Part shown: piece by piece, positions 7,748 through 16,037 of the stretch
How positions within the stretch are numbered: the stretch's first letter is position 1
Layout: each line of letters starts with the position of its first letter
DNA from: JAJKJG01 sp036386395
Lineage (GTDB): Bacteria; Pseudomonadota; Alphaproteobacteria; Rhizobiales; Beijerinckiaceae
Assembly: GCA_036386395.1 (NCBI GenBank)
Contig: DASVVU010000349.1
Coordinates: 1-21,417 of the forward strand
Length of the DNA stretch: 21,417 nucleotides
Reading direction: 5' to 3'
Notes under the pieces: generated by a model
Told to the model about the DNA's origin: nothing
The model's input: only the letters and a program-made list of their open reading frames with translations
Databases searched by the model: none
Translations under genes and position numbers: made by a program

Positions 7748-8527
7748 GTGCGTCTGAAGGACAAGGTCGCGGTGGTGACCGGGGCGGCTCAGGGGATCGG
7801 GCTCGCCATCGCCGAGCGCTTCGCCCGCGAGGGCGCGAAGGTCGCGATCGGCGACGTCAACGCCGAGGCGGGCGAGGCCGCGGCCAAGCGGCTGCGCGAT
7901 GGGGGCGCAGAGGCCCTGTTCCACCGGGCGGACGTGGGCTTCCGCGACCAGGCCGAGGCGCTGATTGGGCGCGCCGTGGAGGCCTTCGGGCGCATCGACA
8001 TCCTCGTCAACAATGCCGGCGTCACCCACAAGGCCGACTTCCTCGACCTCGAGGAGGAGGACTTCGACCGGGTGCTGCGCACGAACCTGAAGAGCGCTTT
8101 TCTGTGCGGGCAGGTGGCGGCGCGGCGGATGGCGGCGCAAGGGCCGGGCGGGGTCGTCATCAACATGGCGTCGGTGAACGCGCTCCTCGCGATCCCGGAC
8201 CAGGTGCCTTACGCGGTCTCGAAGGGCGGACTCAACCAGCTCACCCGGGTCATGGCGGTGGGGCTCGCGCGCCACGGCATAAGGGTCAACGCCATCGGCC
8301 CCGGCACCATCATGACGGAGCTTGCCCGCAACAGCGTCATGCAGAGCCCGGAGGCGGTGCGCACGATCCTGTCGCGCACGCCGATCGGCCGCTTCGGCGA
8401 GCCGGACGAGGTCGCCTCGGTCGCCCTGTTCCTGGCGAGCGACGACGCCTCCTACATGACCGGCCAGACCATCTACCCGGACGGCGGGCGCCTCATCCTC
8501 AACTACACGGTTCCGGTGGCCGAATGA
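7748..8527 (+). CDS. Short-chain dehydrogenase/reductase (classical SDR)
   Basis: The 259-residue classical SDR has TGAAQGIG at 11-18 (cofactor loop), NNAG at 88-91, and the catalytic residues S142, Y155 and K159 (YAVSK). Asp36 at the end of the second strand favours NAD(H) over NADP(H). The start is GTG 7748, six bases after a perfect AGGAGG. The stop overlaps the next start as ATGA, so translation is probably coupled to the ThDP subunits. A natural partner reaction would be reduction of the aldehyde made by the decarboxylase, or oxidation of a hydroxy acid to its 2-oxo acid substrate. Both are inferences from the operon. Confidence 0.9.
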   Translation: MRLKDKVAVVTGAAQGIGLAIAERFAREGAKVAIGDVNAEAGEAAAKRLRDGGAEALFHRADVGFRDQAEALIGRAVEAFGRIDILVNNAGVTHKADFLDLEEEDFDRVLRTNLKSAFLCGQVAARRMAAQGPGGVVINMASVNALLAIPDQVPYAVSKGGLNQLTRVMAVGLARHGIRVNAIGPGTIMTELARNSVMQSPEAVRTILSRTPIGRFGEPDEVASVALFLASDDASYMTGQTIYPDGGRLILNYTVPVAE

Positions 8528-9075
8528 GCGATGCGCCACGCCTCGATGCCGGGTCGGTCGCAGCGGCCGCGTGGCCGGACGCGATCTTCGATATCCTCAA
8601 GCGCTTCCGCGTGCGCCAGGTCGCCTATGTGCCCGACGCCGGCCATGCGCGGCTGATCGAGCGCGTGCACGCGGAGCCTTCGATGACCCCGGTCGTGCTC
8701 ACGACCGAGGAGGAGGGCGTGGCGCTCTCAGCCGGCGCCTGGCTCGGCGGCGAGCGCAGCGTGCTCCTGATGCAGTCGAGCGGCGTCGGCAACTGCGTCA
8801 ACATGCTGTCGCTCGTCCGCCTCGGGCGCTTCCCGTTCCTCACCCTCGTGACCATGCGGGGCGAGTGGGGCGAGTTCAATCCCTGGCAGGTGCCCATGGG
8901 CACGGCGACGCCGGAGGCGCTGCGCCTGTCCGGCCTCCACGTGGTGCGGGCCGACGCGCCGGCCGAGGTCGCCGACGTGGTCGGCGCCGCCGCCGTCATG
9001 ACCTACGAGGCCGAGACCGCGACCGCCGTGCTCCTCTCCCAGCGCCTGATCGGCGCCAAGGTCTTCGCGAAATGA
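8524..9075 (+). CDS. ThDP-dependent decarboxylase, PYR-domain subunit (ComD/phosphonopyruvate decarboxylase-like)
   Basis: The 183-residue protein is a stand-alone PYR domain. TTEEEGVALSAGAWLGG at 60-76 carries the glutamate that activates the thiamine pyrimidine. LLMQSSGVGNCVNMLSL resembles the MQNSGLGN stretch of sulfopyruvate decarboxylase alpha subunits and phosphonopyruvate decarboxylases. MRGEWGEFNPWQ follows, as in that group (WRGEPG). It must pair with the PP-domain subunit encoded immediately downstream. Start ATG 8524 overlaps the SDR stop by ATGA, and its own stop overlaps the next start in the same way. Whether the substrate is sulfopyruvate, phosphonopyruvate or another 3-substituted pyruvate is not decided by the sequence. 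Confidence 0.87.
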   Translation: MSDAPRLDAGSVAAAAWPDAIFDILKRFRVRQVAYVPDAGHARLIERVHAEPSMTPVVLTTEEEGVALSAGAWLGGERSVLLMQSSGVGNCVNMLSLVRLGRFPFLTLVTMRGEWGEFNPWQVPMGTATPEALRLSGLHVVRADAPAEVADVVGAAAVMTYEAETATAVLLSQRLIGAKVFAK

Positions 9076-9650
9076 GCCTCGACCGCCGCGCCGCCGTCGC
9101 GCGCCTGCTTTCCGGCCGGACGGACCTCCTCGTCGTGACGGGCCTCGGCTCGCCGACCTACGACGTCGCCGCGGCTGGCGACCATCCCCTCAATTTCTAT
9201 CTCTGGGGCGCCATGGGCGGGGCCGCGATGGTGGGGCTCGGCCTCGCCCTCGCCCAGCCCCGCCGCCCGGTCCTCGTCGTGACCGGCGACGGCGAGATGC
9301 TGATGGGCCTGGGCTCCCTCGCCACGATCGCGGCCAGGAACCCCGGGAACCTCACGGTCGCGGTCCTCGACAACGAGTCCTACGGCGAGACCGGCGGCCA
9401 GAAGAGCCACACGGCGCTCGGCGCCGACATCGCCGCCGTGGCGCGGGGCTGCGGCATCGGCGATTCGCGAATCATTGGCGGAGAAGACGATCTTCAAAGC
9501 TTTGCCGGGCGCATTCATCGCCTCGGAGAAAGCTCGGCCGTGGGTGTGCTGAAGATTTCCACAGGTGAGGACCAGCGAATCCTGCCCTCGCGCGACGCCG
9601 CTTTCCTCAAGGATCGCTTCAGGTTGGCGCTCGGCGTTGCAGCGGCCTAG
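9072..9650 (+). CDS. ThDP-dependent decarboxylase, PP-domain subunit (ComE/phosphonopyruvate decarboxylase-like)
   Basis: The 192-residue protein is the ThDP-diphosphate-binding half. WGAMGGAAMVGLGLALA at 45-61 is followed by the ThDP motif, which starts at GDGE (72-75), about 27 residues before LDNESYGETGGQ (Asn101 as Mg ligand). GSLATIA between them is typical of the ComE/phosphonopyruvate decarboxylase group. Together with the upstream PYR subunit it should form an alpha/beta 2-oxo acid decarboxylase. It is the last gene of the SDR operon. No clear hairpin terminator follows its stop. Confidence 0.87.
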   Translation: MSLDRRAAVARLLSGRTDLLVVTGLGSPTYDVAAAGDHPLNFYLWGAMGGAAMVGLGLALAQPRRPVLVVTGDGEMLMGLGSLATIAARNPGNLTVAVLDNESYGETGGQKSHTALGADIAAVARGCGIGDSRIIGGEDDLQSFAGRIHRLGESSAVGVLKISTGEDQRILPSRDAAFLKDRFRLALGVAAA

Positions 9651-9782
9651 CTTAAATTTTCCAATGAATGCGGAACCTTAAGGCCCCGCTTCCCTATTCT
9701 GGCCCAAACACCCATCCACAAGCCCGCTCCATAAACGAAGAAACGCCGCCGCAGCGCAGGCGCACCAAGGGCTGGGGGTTTC

Positions 9783-10973
9783 ATGAACGATCGTCGGACG
9801 GCGGCGCCGGGGGGCGCCGGGGTCTCTTGCGCGCCCATGGGCTCGGACGACGGGGTGCGCTGGCTTGCGCCGCGCGGCGCTTACGCTTTGCGGGCGCCGC
9901 GCCGGGCCAATCGCTCCCTGTCGCGCCTTGCCGCGACGCTCGGGGCCGGCTTCCTCCTCACCGTCTCGGTCACCGACAGCGCCGTCGGGCCGGCCGCCGC
10001 GCACACGGGCGGCGACCTCCTCGACGCGGCCGTCCACGCCCCCGCCGTGCTTCCGGCCGAGGGGCCGGCCGCGCCCGAGCGGCCCCGCATTTCGTTCGAC
10101 CTGCCGTCCCTCGACGAGCCGGCCACGCTTTCTCCCGAGCTGCGCGCCGACGACGGCGCCTCGCAGCCCGTCGTCGTCGCGGCGCTGCCGCAGCGCGAGC
10201 TGCCGCAGCCGGCGGAGCCGGACTTCGGCATCGCCGGCCCGTTCTCCTCGGGCGCCTTCTCGGGCCAGGACCCGGACGAGATGCTCCGCTTCGGCGGCGT
10301 GCGCATCCCGCGCAAGCTCGTCCAGACGATTCTCAGGGCCGCCGAGGCGACCGGCGCCGACCCGGCCTACATGATGGCGCTTGCCGACAAGGAATCGAGC
10401 TTCCTCCCCGACAACAAGGCCGCGACCTCCTCGGCCGAGGGGCTGTTCCAGTTCGTCGAGAAGACCTGGCTCGAGATGATCCGCGATTACGGGGCGCGGC
10501 ACGGCATGGAGTTCGCCGCGGCCGCCGTCGAGACCGTCGACGGCAAGCCCGCGATCCAGAGCGAGCCGGTGCGCGAGTGGGTGCTCGGCCTTCGCCGCAA
10601 CCCCTACCTCTCCGCCGTCATGGCGGCCGAGATGCTGAAGCGCGACAAGGCGAAGACCGAGCGCCGCATCGGGCGCGCGCTCGACCGCTCCGAGCTCTAC
10701 CTGATGCACTTCCTCGGCGCCGAGAGCGCGGCGAAGCTCCTCGAGCTCGTCAGCGGCAAGCCGAAGCAGAGCGCCCCGAAAGTGTTTCCCGCGGCGGCAC
10801 GAGCCAACAAGACCCTGTTCTTCGCCCAGGAAGTGGTGAAGCAGAAGCGGAAGACCCGCCACCTCACGGTGTCCGAGGTCTACGGCAAGATCGACCGCAT
10901 GATCGACGCCCGCCTCGACCGCTACGAGGGCGTCTCGGCCTTCGCCCCGGTCGGCTCCGCCTTCCTTCAGTAG
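9783..10973 (+). CDS. Lytic-transglycosylase (SLT)-like cell-wall protein
   Basis: The 396-residue protein has a membrane anchor or signal segment at about 47-66 after a basic N-terminus. A Pro/Ala-rich linker spans about 75-160, and a transglycosylase-like domain covers about 165-330. MALADKESSFLPDNKA at 198-213 has Glu204 in the position of the SLT catalytic glutamate, and AEGLFQFVEKTW follows as the GLFQ-type motif. Such proteins cut the MurNAc-GlcNAc bond of peptidoglycan in the periplasm. The start is ATG 9783, after a GGGGG run; an in-frame ATG at residue 19 is an alternative. It ends by overlapping the convergent His-rich gene by 7 bases. Confidence 0.78.
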   Translation: MNDRRTAAPGGAGVSCAPMGSDDGVRWLAPRGAYALRAPRRANRSLSRLAATLGAGFLLTVSVTDSAVGPAAAHTGGDLLDAAVHAPAVLPAEGPAAPERPRISFDLPSLDEPATLSPELRADDGASQPVVVAALPQRELPQPAEPDFGIAGPFSSGAFSGQDPDEMLRFGGVRIPRKLVQTILRAAEATGADPAYMMALADKESSFLPDNKAATSSAEGLFQFVEKTWLEMIRDYGARHGMEFAAAAVETVDGKPAIQSEPVREWVLGLRRNPYLSAVMAAEMLKRDKAKTERRIGRALDRSELYLMHFLGAESAAKLLELVSGKPKQSAPKVFPAAARANKTLFFAQEVVKQKRKTRHLTVSEVYGKIDRMIDARLDRYEGVSAFAPVGSAFLQ

Positions 10974-11551
10974 CAGGTGCAGGCCGGGCGGTTGTAGAGC
11001 GGCCCGTAGGGCGCCGCCCCCGCGACCGTGCCGTAGGCGAGCATCGGGTAGGCGCCGTAGGAGAGCCCGTAGCCGTGGCTCACGCCGTGACCATAGGGAT
11101 AGTAGGCCGGAGCGGCGTAGCGCAGCGCGCCGTAGCCATGCCAATGGCCGTGCCCGTGGACGCGGAAGAAGCGCTTGCGCGGGAAGTGGCCGTAGGCGCC
11201 GTGGAGGCGCCCGTGACGGAAGCCGTGCCGGCCATGCGGGAAGAAGGCCGGGCGCGCATGATGCCGGGCGTGGAAGCCGTGGTGCCGAAGCCCGTGATGT
11301 TGATGGTGCCTCAGGCCGTGATGGTGGCGGCCGATCCCATGATGACGGCCGTGATGCATTCCGTGATGACGGCGGTGCAGACCCGGGCGCATCAGGTCGC
11401 CGCGGTGATGGCCGGCGTGCGTCCTCGCCGCGGGCGCGCCGTAGAACGGGCCGCCGTGCCCGGCGCGATGGCCAGCGGAGGCCGCCGGGATCGCGGCCAG
11501 CGAGATGAGAAGGGCCACGGCGGCGCCGCGCAGGATGGCTGTGGGGGACAT
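10967..11551 (-). CDS. Histidine-rich secreted protein
   Basis: The 194-residue protein starts at ATG 11551 with GAGGAG nine bases upstream. Residues 1-26 are a Sec signal peptide ending ASA-G. The mature part has about 35 histidines, mostly as HH pairs spaced by Gly/Arg in the first half. A Tyr/Gly/Pro-rich second half follows, and the protein ends CTCY with two cysteines. Gene-length open frames on the opposite strand here are shadows. The His density suggests binding of Ni, Zn, Cu or Co in the periplasm, but no family motif is present, so function is inference. Similar GH/HG-rich exported proteins are common in Hyphomicrobiales. Confidence 0.8.
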   Translation of the reverse strand: MSPTAILRGAAVALLISLAAIPAASAGHRAGHGGPFYGAPAARTHAGHHRGDLMRPGLHRRHHGMHHGRHHGIGRHHHGLRHHQHHGLRHHGFHARHHARPAFFPHGRHGFRHGRLHGAYGHFPRKRFFRVHGHGHWHGYGALRYAAPAYYPYGHGVSHGYGLSYGAYPMLAYGTVAGAAPYGPLYNRPACTCY

Positions 11552-11676
11552 TCGGAGACTCCTCGGGAAACTCGCCCAAAACAGTAGCGGAGGCCGAGGG
11601 CGTCTCAAGCGGGGCTTCGATTCACCCTTAATTAACGATCTTAATCGGTGGGTGCTGTCCTGATTGGGGTTGCGGC

Positions 11677-12192
11677 ATGGCGACTGGTCAACGAACCGAG
11701 GCGGTCGAGCGCTTCTGGCAGGCGTTCCGCGAAGCCGCGGGGGCGGCCGAAGACCAAGTCGGATACGACGTGGTCTCGTTCGACGACAGCCCCGAAACCG
11801 CGACCGAGCTTGCCGGGCTTGTCGTCGGCGGCCGGAAACGAGCGACCGCAGGCTTGCTCCGGCAGTTCGGCGCGGACGGCGAGCCGCTCCCGGTGATCGG
11901 AGGGTATGTCGTCCTGGTCGACGGGGACGGACGGCCGCGCGCCGTCTGGCGCACGAAGGAGCTGCGGCTTGGCCCCCTCGTGTCGGTCGACGATGCTTTC
12001 GCCTGGGACGAGGGCGAAGGCGACCGGACTCGCGCGTCGTGGCTCGACGCGCATCGCGCGTTCTTCGGCAGGCTGGCCGAGCGCGGCGGGTTCGCCCTCC
12101 ATGACGGCATTGAAACGGTGTTCGAGCGCTTCGAAGTCGTTTGGCCTCCCGAAATCGCCGACGCGCCGCACGGCACATCCCCGGCGAAATAG
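11677..12192 (+). CDS. ASCH-domain protein
   Basis: The 171-residue protein matches the ASCH fold, a PUA-like RNA- or nucleotide-binding domain. It has an N-terminal helix (VERFWQAFREA), LVVGGRKRATAGLL at about 48-61 with the GxKxxT-like basic motif, then a beta strand with GGYVVLVDGDGRPRAVW, and a C-terminal helix with WLDAHRAFF. Characterised relatives include N4-acetylcytidine amidohydrolase YqfB and RNA-binding proteins; which activity applies here is unknown. The start is ATG 11677. It is preceded by an AT-rich stretch (about 11627-11645) that could hold its promoter, but no clear boxes are seen. Confidence 0.85.
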   Translation: MATGQRTEAVERFWQAFREAAGAAEDQVGYDVVSFDDSPETATELAGLVVGGRKRATAGLLRQFGADGEPLPVIGGYVVLVDGDGRPRAVWRTKELRLGPLVSVDDAFAWDEGEGDRTRASWLDAHRAFFGRLAERGGFALHDGIETVFERFEVVWPPEIADAPHGTSPAK

Positions 12193-12282
12193 GACACCCG
12201 CCTCGGCGCCGGGCCGGCCTCGCCGGGAGGGGAGTGTTAATCGGCGCGGGCTAGACCGGAGCGGAATGGCCCGGAGGCGCTC

Positions 12283-14115
12283 GTGCCCGCTCTTCAAGCC
12301 GCGAACTTTCTTCCGATGCCCGTCGGCGCGGCGGGCGCCCGGAGCGCCGGGCCGCCGGCACTTGCGCGCCTCCTCGTCCTCGCGCTCCCGGCCTGGGCCT
12401 TCGTCGTCGCGGCGTCCCTGTGGCTCGACGGAGCGAAGGCGCTCCTCGCCCTGCCGGACCCCGACGACGCCATGCGGCTCGTCGAGGTGCGCGACCTCCT
12501 CGCCGGCCAGGGCTGGTACGACCTCGTCCAGCACCGGTTGAACCCGCCGGACGGCGTCGCGATGCACTGGTCGCGCCTCGTCGACGCCCCGATCGCCGCC
12601 ATGATCCTGCTCCTTGGGCCGTTCCTCGGGCCGGAGACGGCCGAGCGCTGGGCCGTGCTTTTGTGGCCCCTCGTCCCGGCCCTGCCGCTCATCGCCGCCG
12701 CGGGCGCGGTCGGCGGACGGCTTGCCGGCCGGGCCGGCACCGTGCTGGCGCTTGCCGGGGCCGCGCTCACGGTGCCCCTCGTGCGGCTCTTCGTGCCCGG
12801 GCGGATCGACCACCACAACGTCCAGATGGCGCTCGCCATGGTGCTGATCGCGGCCCTCGTCTGGATGCCGCGGCGCGCCGCCGCCGTCGCCGCCGGGGTC
12901 GCGAGCGCCCTGTCGCTCGCCGTCGGCCTGGAGACCGCCCCTTACGTGGCGCTTGGCGGCCTCGCCGTCATGGCGGGCTGGTGGGCCGAGGGCCCGGCCC
13001 GCACCCCGGCGGCGATCACCTACCTCGCCGCCTTCGCGGTCGTCGCGACGCTTGCCATGGGCCTGACCGTGGCGTCGGGGCGCTGGCTCGTGCCCGCCTG
13101 CGACTTCATCTCGCCCGTCTACGCGGTCCCGCTCTGGGGAGCGCTCGCGACGGCCCTGGCCGGCCGCCGCTTCGGCCTCGACGGCAGCCGCCGCGGCGTC
13201 GCGACGATCGTCGGCGCCATGGCCCTCGTCGCGTCGGTGGGCGTCGCGATGCTCGAGCCCGCGTGCCTCAAAGGACCCTACGCCTCGGTCGACCCGCGCC
13301 TGTTCTGGCTCTGGATGGACCACCTCATCGAGGCCCGCTCCGCCTTCGCGCTCTTCCGGGACGAGCCCGCCGCCGCGGCCGCGGTGCTCGCGGCGCCGCT
13401 CGCGGCGCTTGCTCTGACGCCGGCCCTGCTGTTCAGGCACGCCGACCGGGAGGCCGCCGCCGTCGTCCTCGCGGCGCTCGCGGTCGCGGTCGCGACGGCG
13501 CTCATGCAGGTCCGCACCCTGCCGTTCGCCGCGATCTTTTCAGGGCCGCCGCTCGCCGCCGCGGCGGCGCTCGCGGTCGGGCGGTTCTGGCGCTTCCGCC
13601 TCGACCGGGCCTGGGCCTATGCGCTTGCGGGCTTCGTCGCGAACCCGGTTGCGCTGACGGCGCTCGCCGCGGTGCCGGCGCAGGCCCTTGCCGGGCCGGG
13701 GGCGGCGTCCGACCCGCACGCGGGCGAGCGGCTCTGCACCCGGCGCGCCGAGTACCGGGCGCTCGCGGCGCTGCCGCCGGGGCTTGTTCTCAACAATATC
13801 GCCTTCGGCCCCTACGTCTTGGCCGAGACGCCGCACCGGGTGCTCGCCGCCCCCTACCACCGCAACCGCGACGGCATCCTCGACACCGTCGCGGCCTTCA
13901 CGGGCCCGCCCGACACGGCGCGCGCGCTCCTCGCCGGGCGGGGCGTGGACTACGTCGCCTTCTGCGCGACCTCGCTCGAGCTCGACCACCTCTTCGAGCC
14001 GGGCTCCGACGCCCTCGCCGCCGCCCTCAAGCGCAACGCGCCGCCGTCCTGGCTCGCGCCGGTCCCGGACCCGGGCGGCGGCGCCACGCGGGTCTATCGC
14101 GTCAGACGGGATTGA
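12283..14115 (+). CDS. Polytopic membrane protein, GT-C glycosyltransferase-like
   Basis: The 610-residue protein has about ten hydrophobic segments, beginning at about 28-46 and continuing at about 100-480, then a soluble C-terminal domain. LPDPDDAMRLVEVRDLL near 57-73, just after the first helix, is an acidic DxD-like loop. GWYDLVQHRLNPPDGVAMHWSRLVD follows, resembling the first periplasmic loop of STT3/PMT-type GT-C enzymes. GT-C enzymes use polyprenyl-phosphate sugars at the outer face of the membrane. The start is GTG 12283, five bases after GGAGG. The acceptor is unknown, and glycosyltransferase is inferred from topology and loop 1. Confidence 0.75.
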   Translation: MPALQAANFLPMPVGAAGARSAGPPALARLLVLALPAWAFVVAASLWLDGAKALLALPDPDDAMRLVEVRDLLAGQGWYDLVQHRLNPPDGVAMHWSRLVDAPIAAMILLLGPFLGPETAERWAVLLWPLVPALPLIAAAGAVGGRLAGRAGTVLALAGAALTVPLVRLFVPGRIDHHNVQMALAMVLIAALVWMPRRAAAVAAGVASALSLAVGLETAPYVALGGLAVMAGWWAEGPARTPAAITYLAAFAVVATLAMGLTVASGRWLVPACDFISPVYAVPLWGALATALAGRRFGLDGSRRGVATIVGAMALVASVGVAMLEPACLKGPYASVDPRLFWLWMDHLIEARSAFALFRDEPAAAAAVLAAPLAALALTPALLFRHADREAAAVVLAALAVAVATALMQVRTLPFAAIFSGPPLAAAAALAVGRFWRFRLDRAWAYALAGFVANPVALTALAAVPAQALAGPGAASDPHAGERLCTRRAEYRALAALPPGLVLNNIAFGPYVLAETPHRVLAAPYHRNRDGILDTVAAFTGPPDTARALLAGRGVDYVAFCATSLELDHLFEPGSDALAAALKRNAPPSWLAPVPDPGGGATRVYRVRRD

Positions 14116-14136
14116 GGCGCTTTACAGCGCAGGCGC

Positions 14137-14214
14137 TCAGGCGCGCCCATAGGCCAGCACGGATAAGAGAAACGTGGTGCAGGCCACGAAAACCATGGCC
14201 TCGATCGAACCCAT
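14137..14214 (-). CDS. Possible 25-residue single-helix membrane peptide
   Basis: The ATG at 14214 begins MGSIEAM, followed by a 15-residue hydrophobic segment and a YGRA end before TGA. A purine-rich GGGGGG lies a few bases upstream of the start. The region on both sides has no other convincing gene. The peptide looks like a bona fide small transmembrane protein, but it is very short and conservation cannot be tested here. A longer frame reaching 14349 has no protein-like upstream part. Confidence 0.35.
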   Translation of the reverse strand: MGSIEAMVFVACTTFLLSVLAYGRA

Positions 14215-14352
14215 TGCGAGCCCCCCAGCTCTTTCGCCAAGGCATAGCGCGGCCGGGTGAAAGCCGGGTTGGGGCATTCGCCGGAAAGGTGAGGTGTCGG
14301 GTAAGGGATCGGCAGGTTTCGAGCCGGCCTCAATTGCGACGGAGCGCACGAG

Positions 14353-14451
14353 TCAGCGCCGCTTCCCCAGCCCGTTCAGCCACCTGAGCATCGTGACGAA
14401 GAAGAAGAGAAGCGCCCCGATGATGAGGGCGGCAAGGAGCCATTTGAGCAT
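14353..14451 (-). CDS. Possible 32-residue single-helix membrane protein
   Basis: The ATG at 14451 begins MLKWLLAAL, continues with a 20-residue hydrophobic helix containing FFF, and ends in a basic amphipathic tail (LRWLNGLGKRR). The charge pattern, with a Lys at the start and an Arg/Lys-rich C-terminus, is typical of tiny membrane proteins. No strong ribosome-binding site is seen. It is one of three small hydrophobic frames on the minus strand between 14137 and 14668. Confidence 0.45.
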   Translation of the reverse strand: MLKWLLAALIIGALLFFFVTMLRWLNGLGKRR

Positions 14452-14524
14452 GAGGGCTACCGTGCGCTCGACAGCCTTAAAGCACCGTCAACTCCCGTGG
14501 CGCAAGGCTGCATAAAGGCCGGGA

Positions 14525-14668
14525 TTATTCCTCGGCAAGTCCGCGGGTGGGGGCGCTCGCCCAATCGAAGAAGGCGCCGACGCCCCACCAGGCGAGGCCG
14601 ACGAGGGCGAGGAGGGCGAGGGCCGAGAGCACGCGGCGCGGCCTCGACCATTCCGAGGGCGAGAGCAT
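14525..14668 (-). CDS. Small single-helix membrane protein (47 residues)
   Basis: The ATG at 14668 begins MLSPSEWSRPRRVL, followed by one transmembrane helix (about residues 13-35, with LAWWGVGAFF) and a short acidic end. It starts 23 bases after the stop of the 165-residue membrane protein upstream on the same strand, suggesting co-transcription. I do not recognise the family. Confidence 0.5.
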   Translation of the reverse strand: MLSPSEWSRPRRVLSALALLALVGLAWWGVGAFFDWASAPTRGLAEE

Positions 14669-14691
14669 CGCGGGGTGGCGCGGGACCGCGC

Positions 14692-15189
14692 TCAGGCGGC
14701 TTCGGCCGGGCGGGGGCTCCGGGGCCAAGCCGCAATGGCGAGCCGGCGCAGGCGTCGCGCGGCCGGCAGTCCGGCGAGGCTGCAGAGGAGCAGCAGCGGC
14801 AGGCTGAGCGCGAGGGCGGCGGCTTTCCACAGCTCCTCCCAGGGCGAGCCGTCCCAGGCGTCCGCGGGCAGCTCCGCGCGGACGTTGAAGCGCACCGAGG
14901 CGGCCTCGTCGGTCGAGGCCGCGACCTCGGGATAGAGCCGGCGGAAGCTCGCAAGATCCACCCAGCAGCGGTGCGGGTTCCGGTCCTCGCGGATGAAGTC
15001 GCGGGATTCGACGCCGCGGGCGCCGGCGCAGTCGACCGGGATCACCGGCGTCCGGTGCTTCGCGGCACGGGCGAGGTAGCGCTTCTCGTCGACTTCCTCC
15101 CTGAGGGCCGGGTAGGACCACAGCGCGGTCCCGGCGACCCACAGGGCGGCGATTGCCCACAGGCACCATCGCAGGCGCGAGCCGGTCAT
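14692..15189 (-). CDS. Membrane protein with periplasmic domain, unknown function
   Basis: The 165-residue protein begins at ATG 15189 (MTGSRLRW). An N-terminal transmembrane helix lies at about 7-25. A soluble middle portion of about 100 residues holds two cysteines (VDCAG and RCWVD) that could form a disulfide if exported. A second helix lies at about 125-145, followed by a basic tail. A longer open frame continues upstream to 16089 but is antisense-like Arg-rich nonsense over the methyltransferase gene, so it was not used. The upstream gap to the methyltransferase is 101 bases and holds no visible gene. I do not recognise the family. Confidence 0.65.
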   Translation of the reverse strand: MTGSRLRWCLWAIAALWVAGTALWSYPALREEVDEKRYLARAAKHRTPVIPVDCAGARGVESRDFIREDRNPHRCWVDLASFRRLYPEVAASTDEAASVRFNVRAELPADAWDGSPWEELWKAAALALSLPLLLLCSLAGLPAARRLRRLAIAAWPRSPRPAEAA

Positions 15190-15290
15190 GGCGAAATCCC
15201 CATCCGGGCGTCCGGGCTCTGCCGGCCCGTCGCGACGCCGTGACGGACCCTCCCACCGGGACAAGGCGAAAAGGTGGCGCGCCAAGCGCC

Positions 15291-16037
15291 TCAGGCCCGC
15301 CCGATCCGCAGGGACAGGGGGAAGCGCACCGCGCGGCGCGTCCCGGGCTCGCCCCAGGCCTCGGCGAGCGCCTGCCGGAAGCGCTCGACGGGCGCGCGCC
15401 CGAGGACCTTCCCGGCCTCGCGCACCGCCGACCACGTGTCGGCGTAGCCGGCGAGCTCGTCGCGGGTCCAGGCGACCTCGATGGCGAGGGGCGGGGCCGC
15501 GAACTCCGCGAAGGGGAAGTCGAAGGCGCGGTAGCCCTCCTCGACGTGGCGCCGCTCGGGCGGCCAGTAGGGCCCGACGACGTCGCGGTAGAAGTGGCGC
15601 ACGACGGAATGGACCGGCTCGTCCATCTCGATCACCCCGTAGGTGACGAGCGCCACGACCCCGCGCGGGCGCGTGACCCGGCGCGCCTCGGCGTAGAAGG
15701 CCTCGAGGTCGAACCAGTGCGCGGCCTGCGCCGCGGTCACGAGGTCGGCGCTGCGGTCGGCGAGGCCGCTCGCCTCTGCGGGCGCGACCCGGTACTCGAC
15801 GTTGGCGCGCCTCTCGGCGTTCGCGACCTGCTGCGCGCTCGCGTCCGTCGCGACGACGCGGGCGAAGCGCTCGGCCAAGAGCACCGAGAGCTGGCCCGAG
15901 CCGCAGCCGCAGTCGAGGGCGAGGTCCGTTCCGGGCGAGATGTCGGCGAGGAAGTCGGCGAGCGCCCGCGGATAGGTCGGGCGGTAGGCGGCGTAGGCCG
16001 CGGAGCCCGCCGAGAAGTGGTCCTTGAAGGCGCTCAC
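15291..16037 (-). CDS. Class I SAM-dependent methyltransferase
   Basis: The 248-residue protein opens with DHFSAGSAAYAAYRPTYP, a signature of the UbiE/trans-aconitate methyltransferase-like group (Methyltransf_11/25). SAM motif I is LALDCGCGSGQLS at about 39-51, and the acidic residue ending the second strand is in VVATDAS. AAQAAHWFD is the post-motif region. The start is GTG 16037, which overlaps the stop of the gamma-glutamyltransferase gene as GTGA, indicating translational coupling. The methyl acceptor cannot be named from the sequence; small acids or lipids are usual in this group. Confidence 0.85.
   Translation of the reverse strand: MSAFKDHFSAGSAAYAAYRPTYPRALADFLADISPGTDLALDCGCGSGQLSVLLAERFARVVATDASAQQVANAERRANVEYRVAPAEASGLADRSADLVTAAQAAHWFDLEAFYAEARRVTRPRGVVALVTYGVIEMDEPVHSVVRHFYRDVVGPYWPPERRHVEEGYRAFDFPFAEFAAPPLAIEVAWTRDELAGYADTWSAVREAGKVLGRAPVERFRQALAEAWGEPGTRRAVRFPLSLRIGRA

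Noticed and set aside
9668..11587. Long plus- and minus-strand frames over the transglycosylase and His-rich genes
   Set aside because: Arg/Pro/Ala-rich shadow frames without motifs; the real genes here have clear signal peptides and domains.
14300..14350. tRNA-like T-arm string GGTTTCGAGCC
   Set aside because: No matching acceptor, anticodon or D stems can be built around it.
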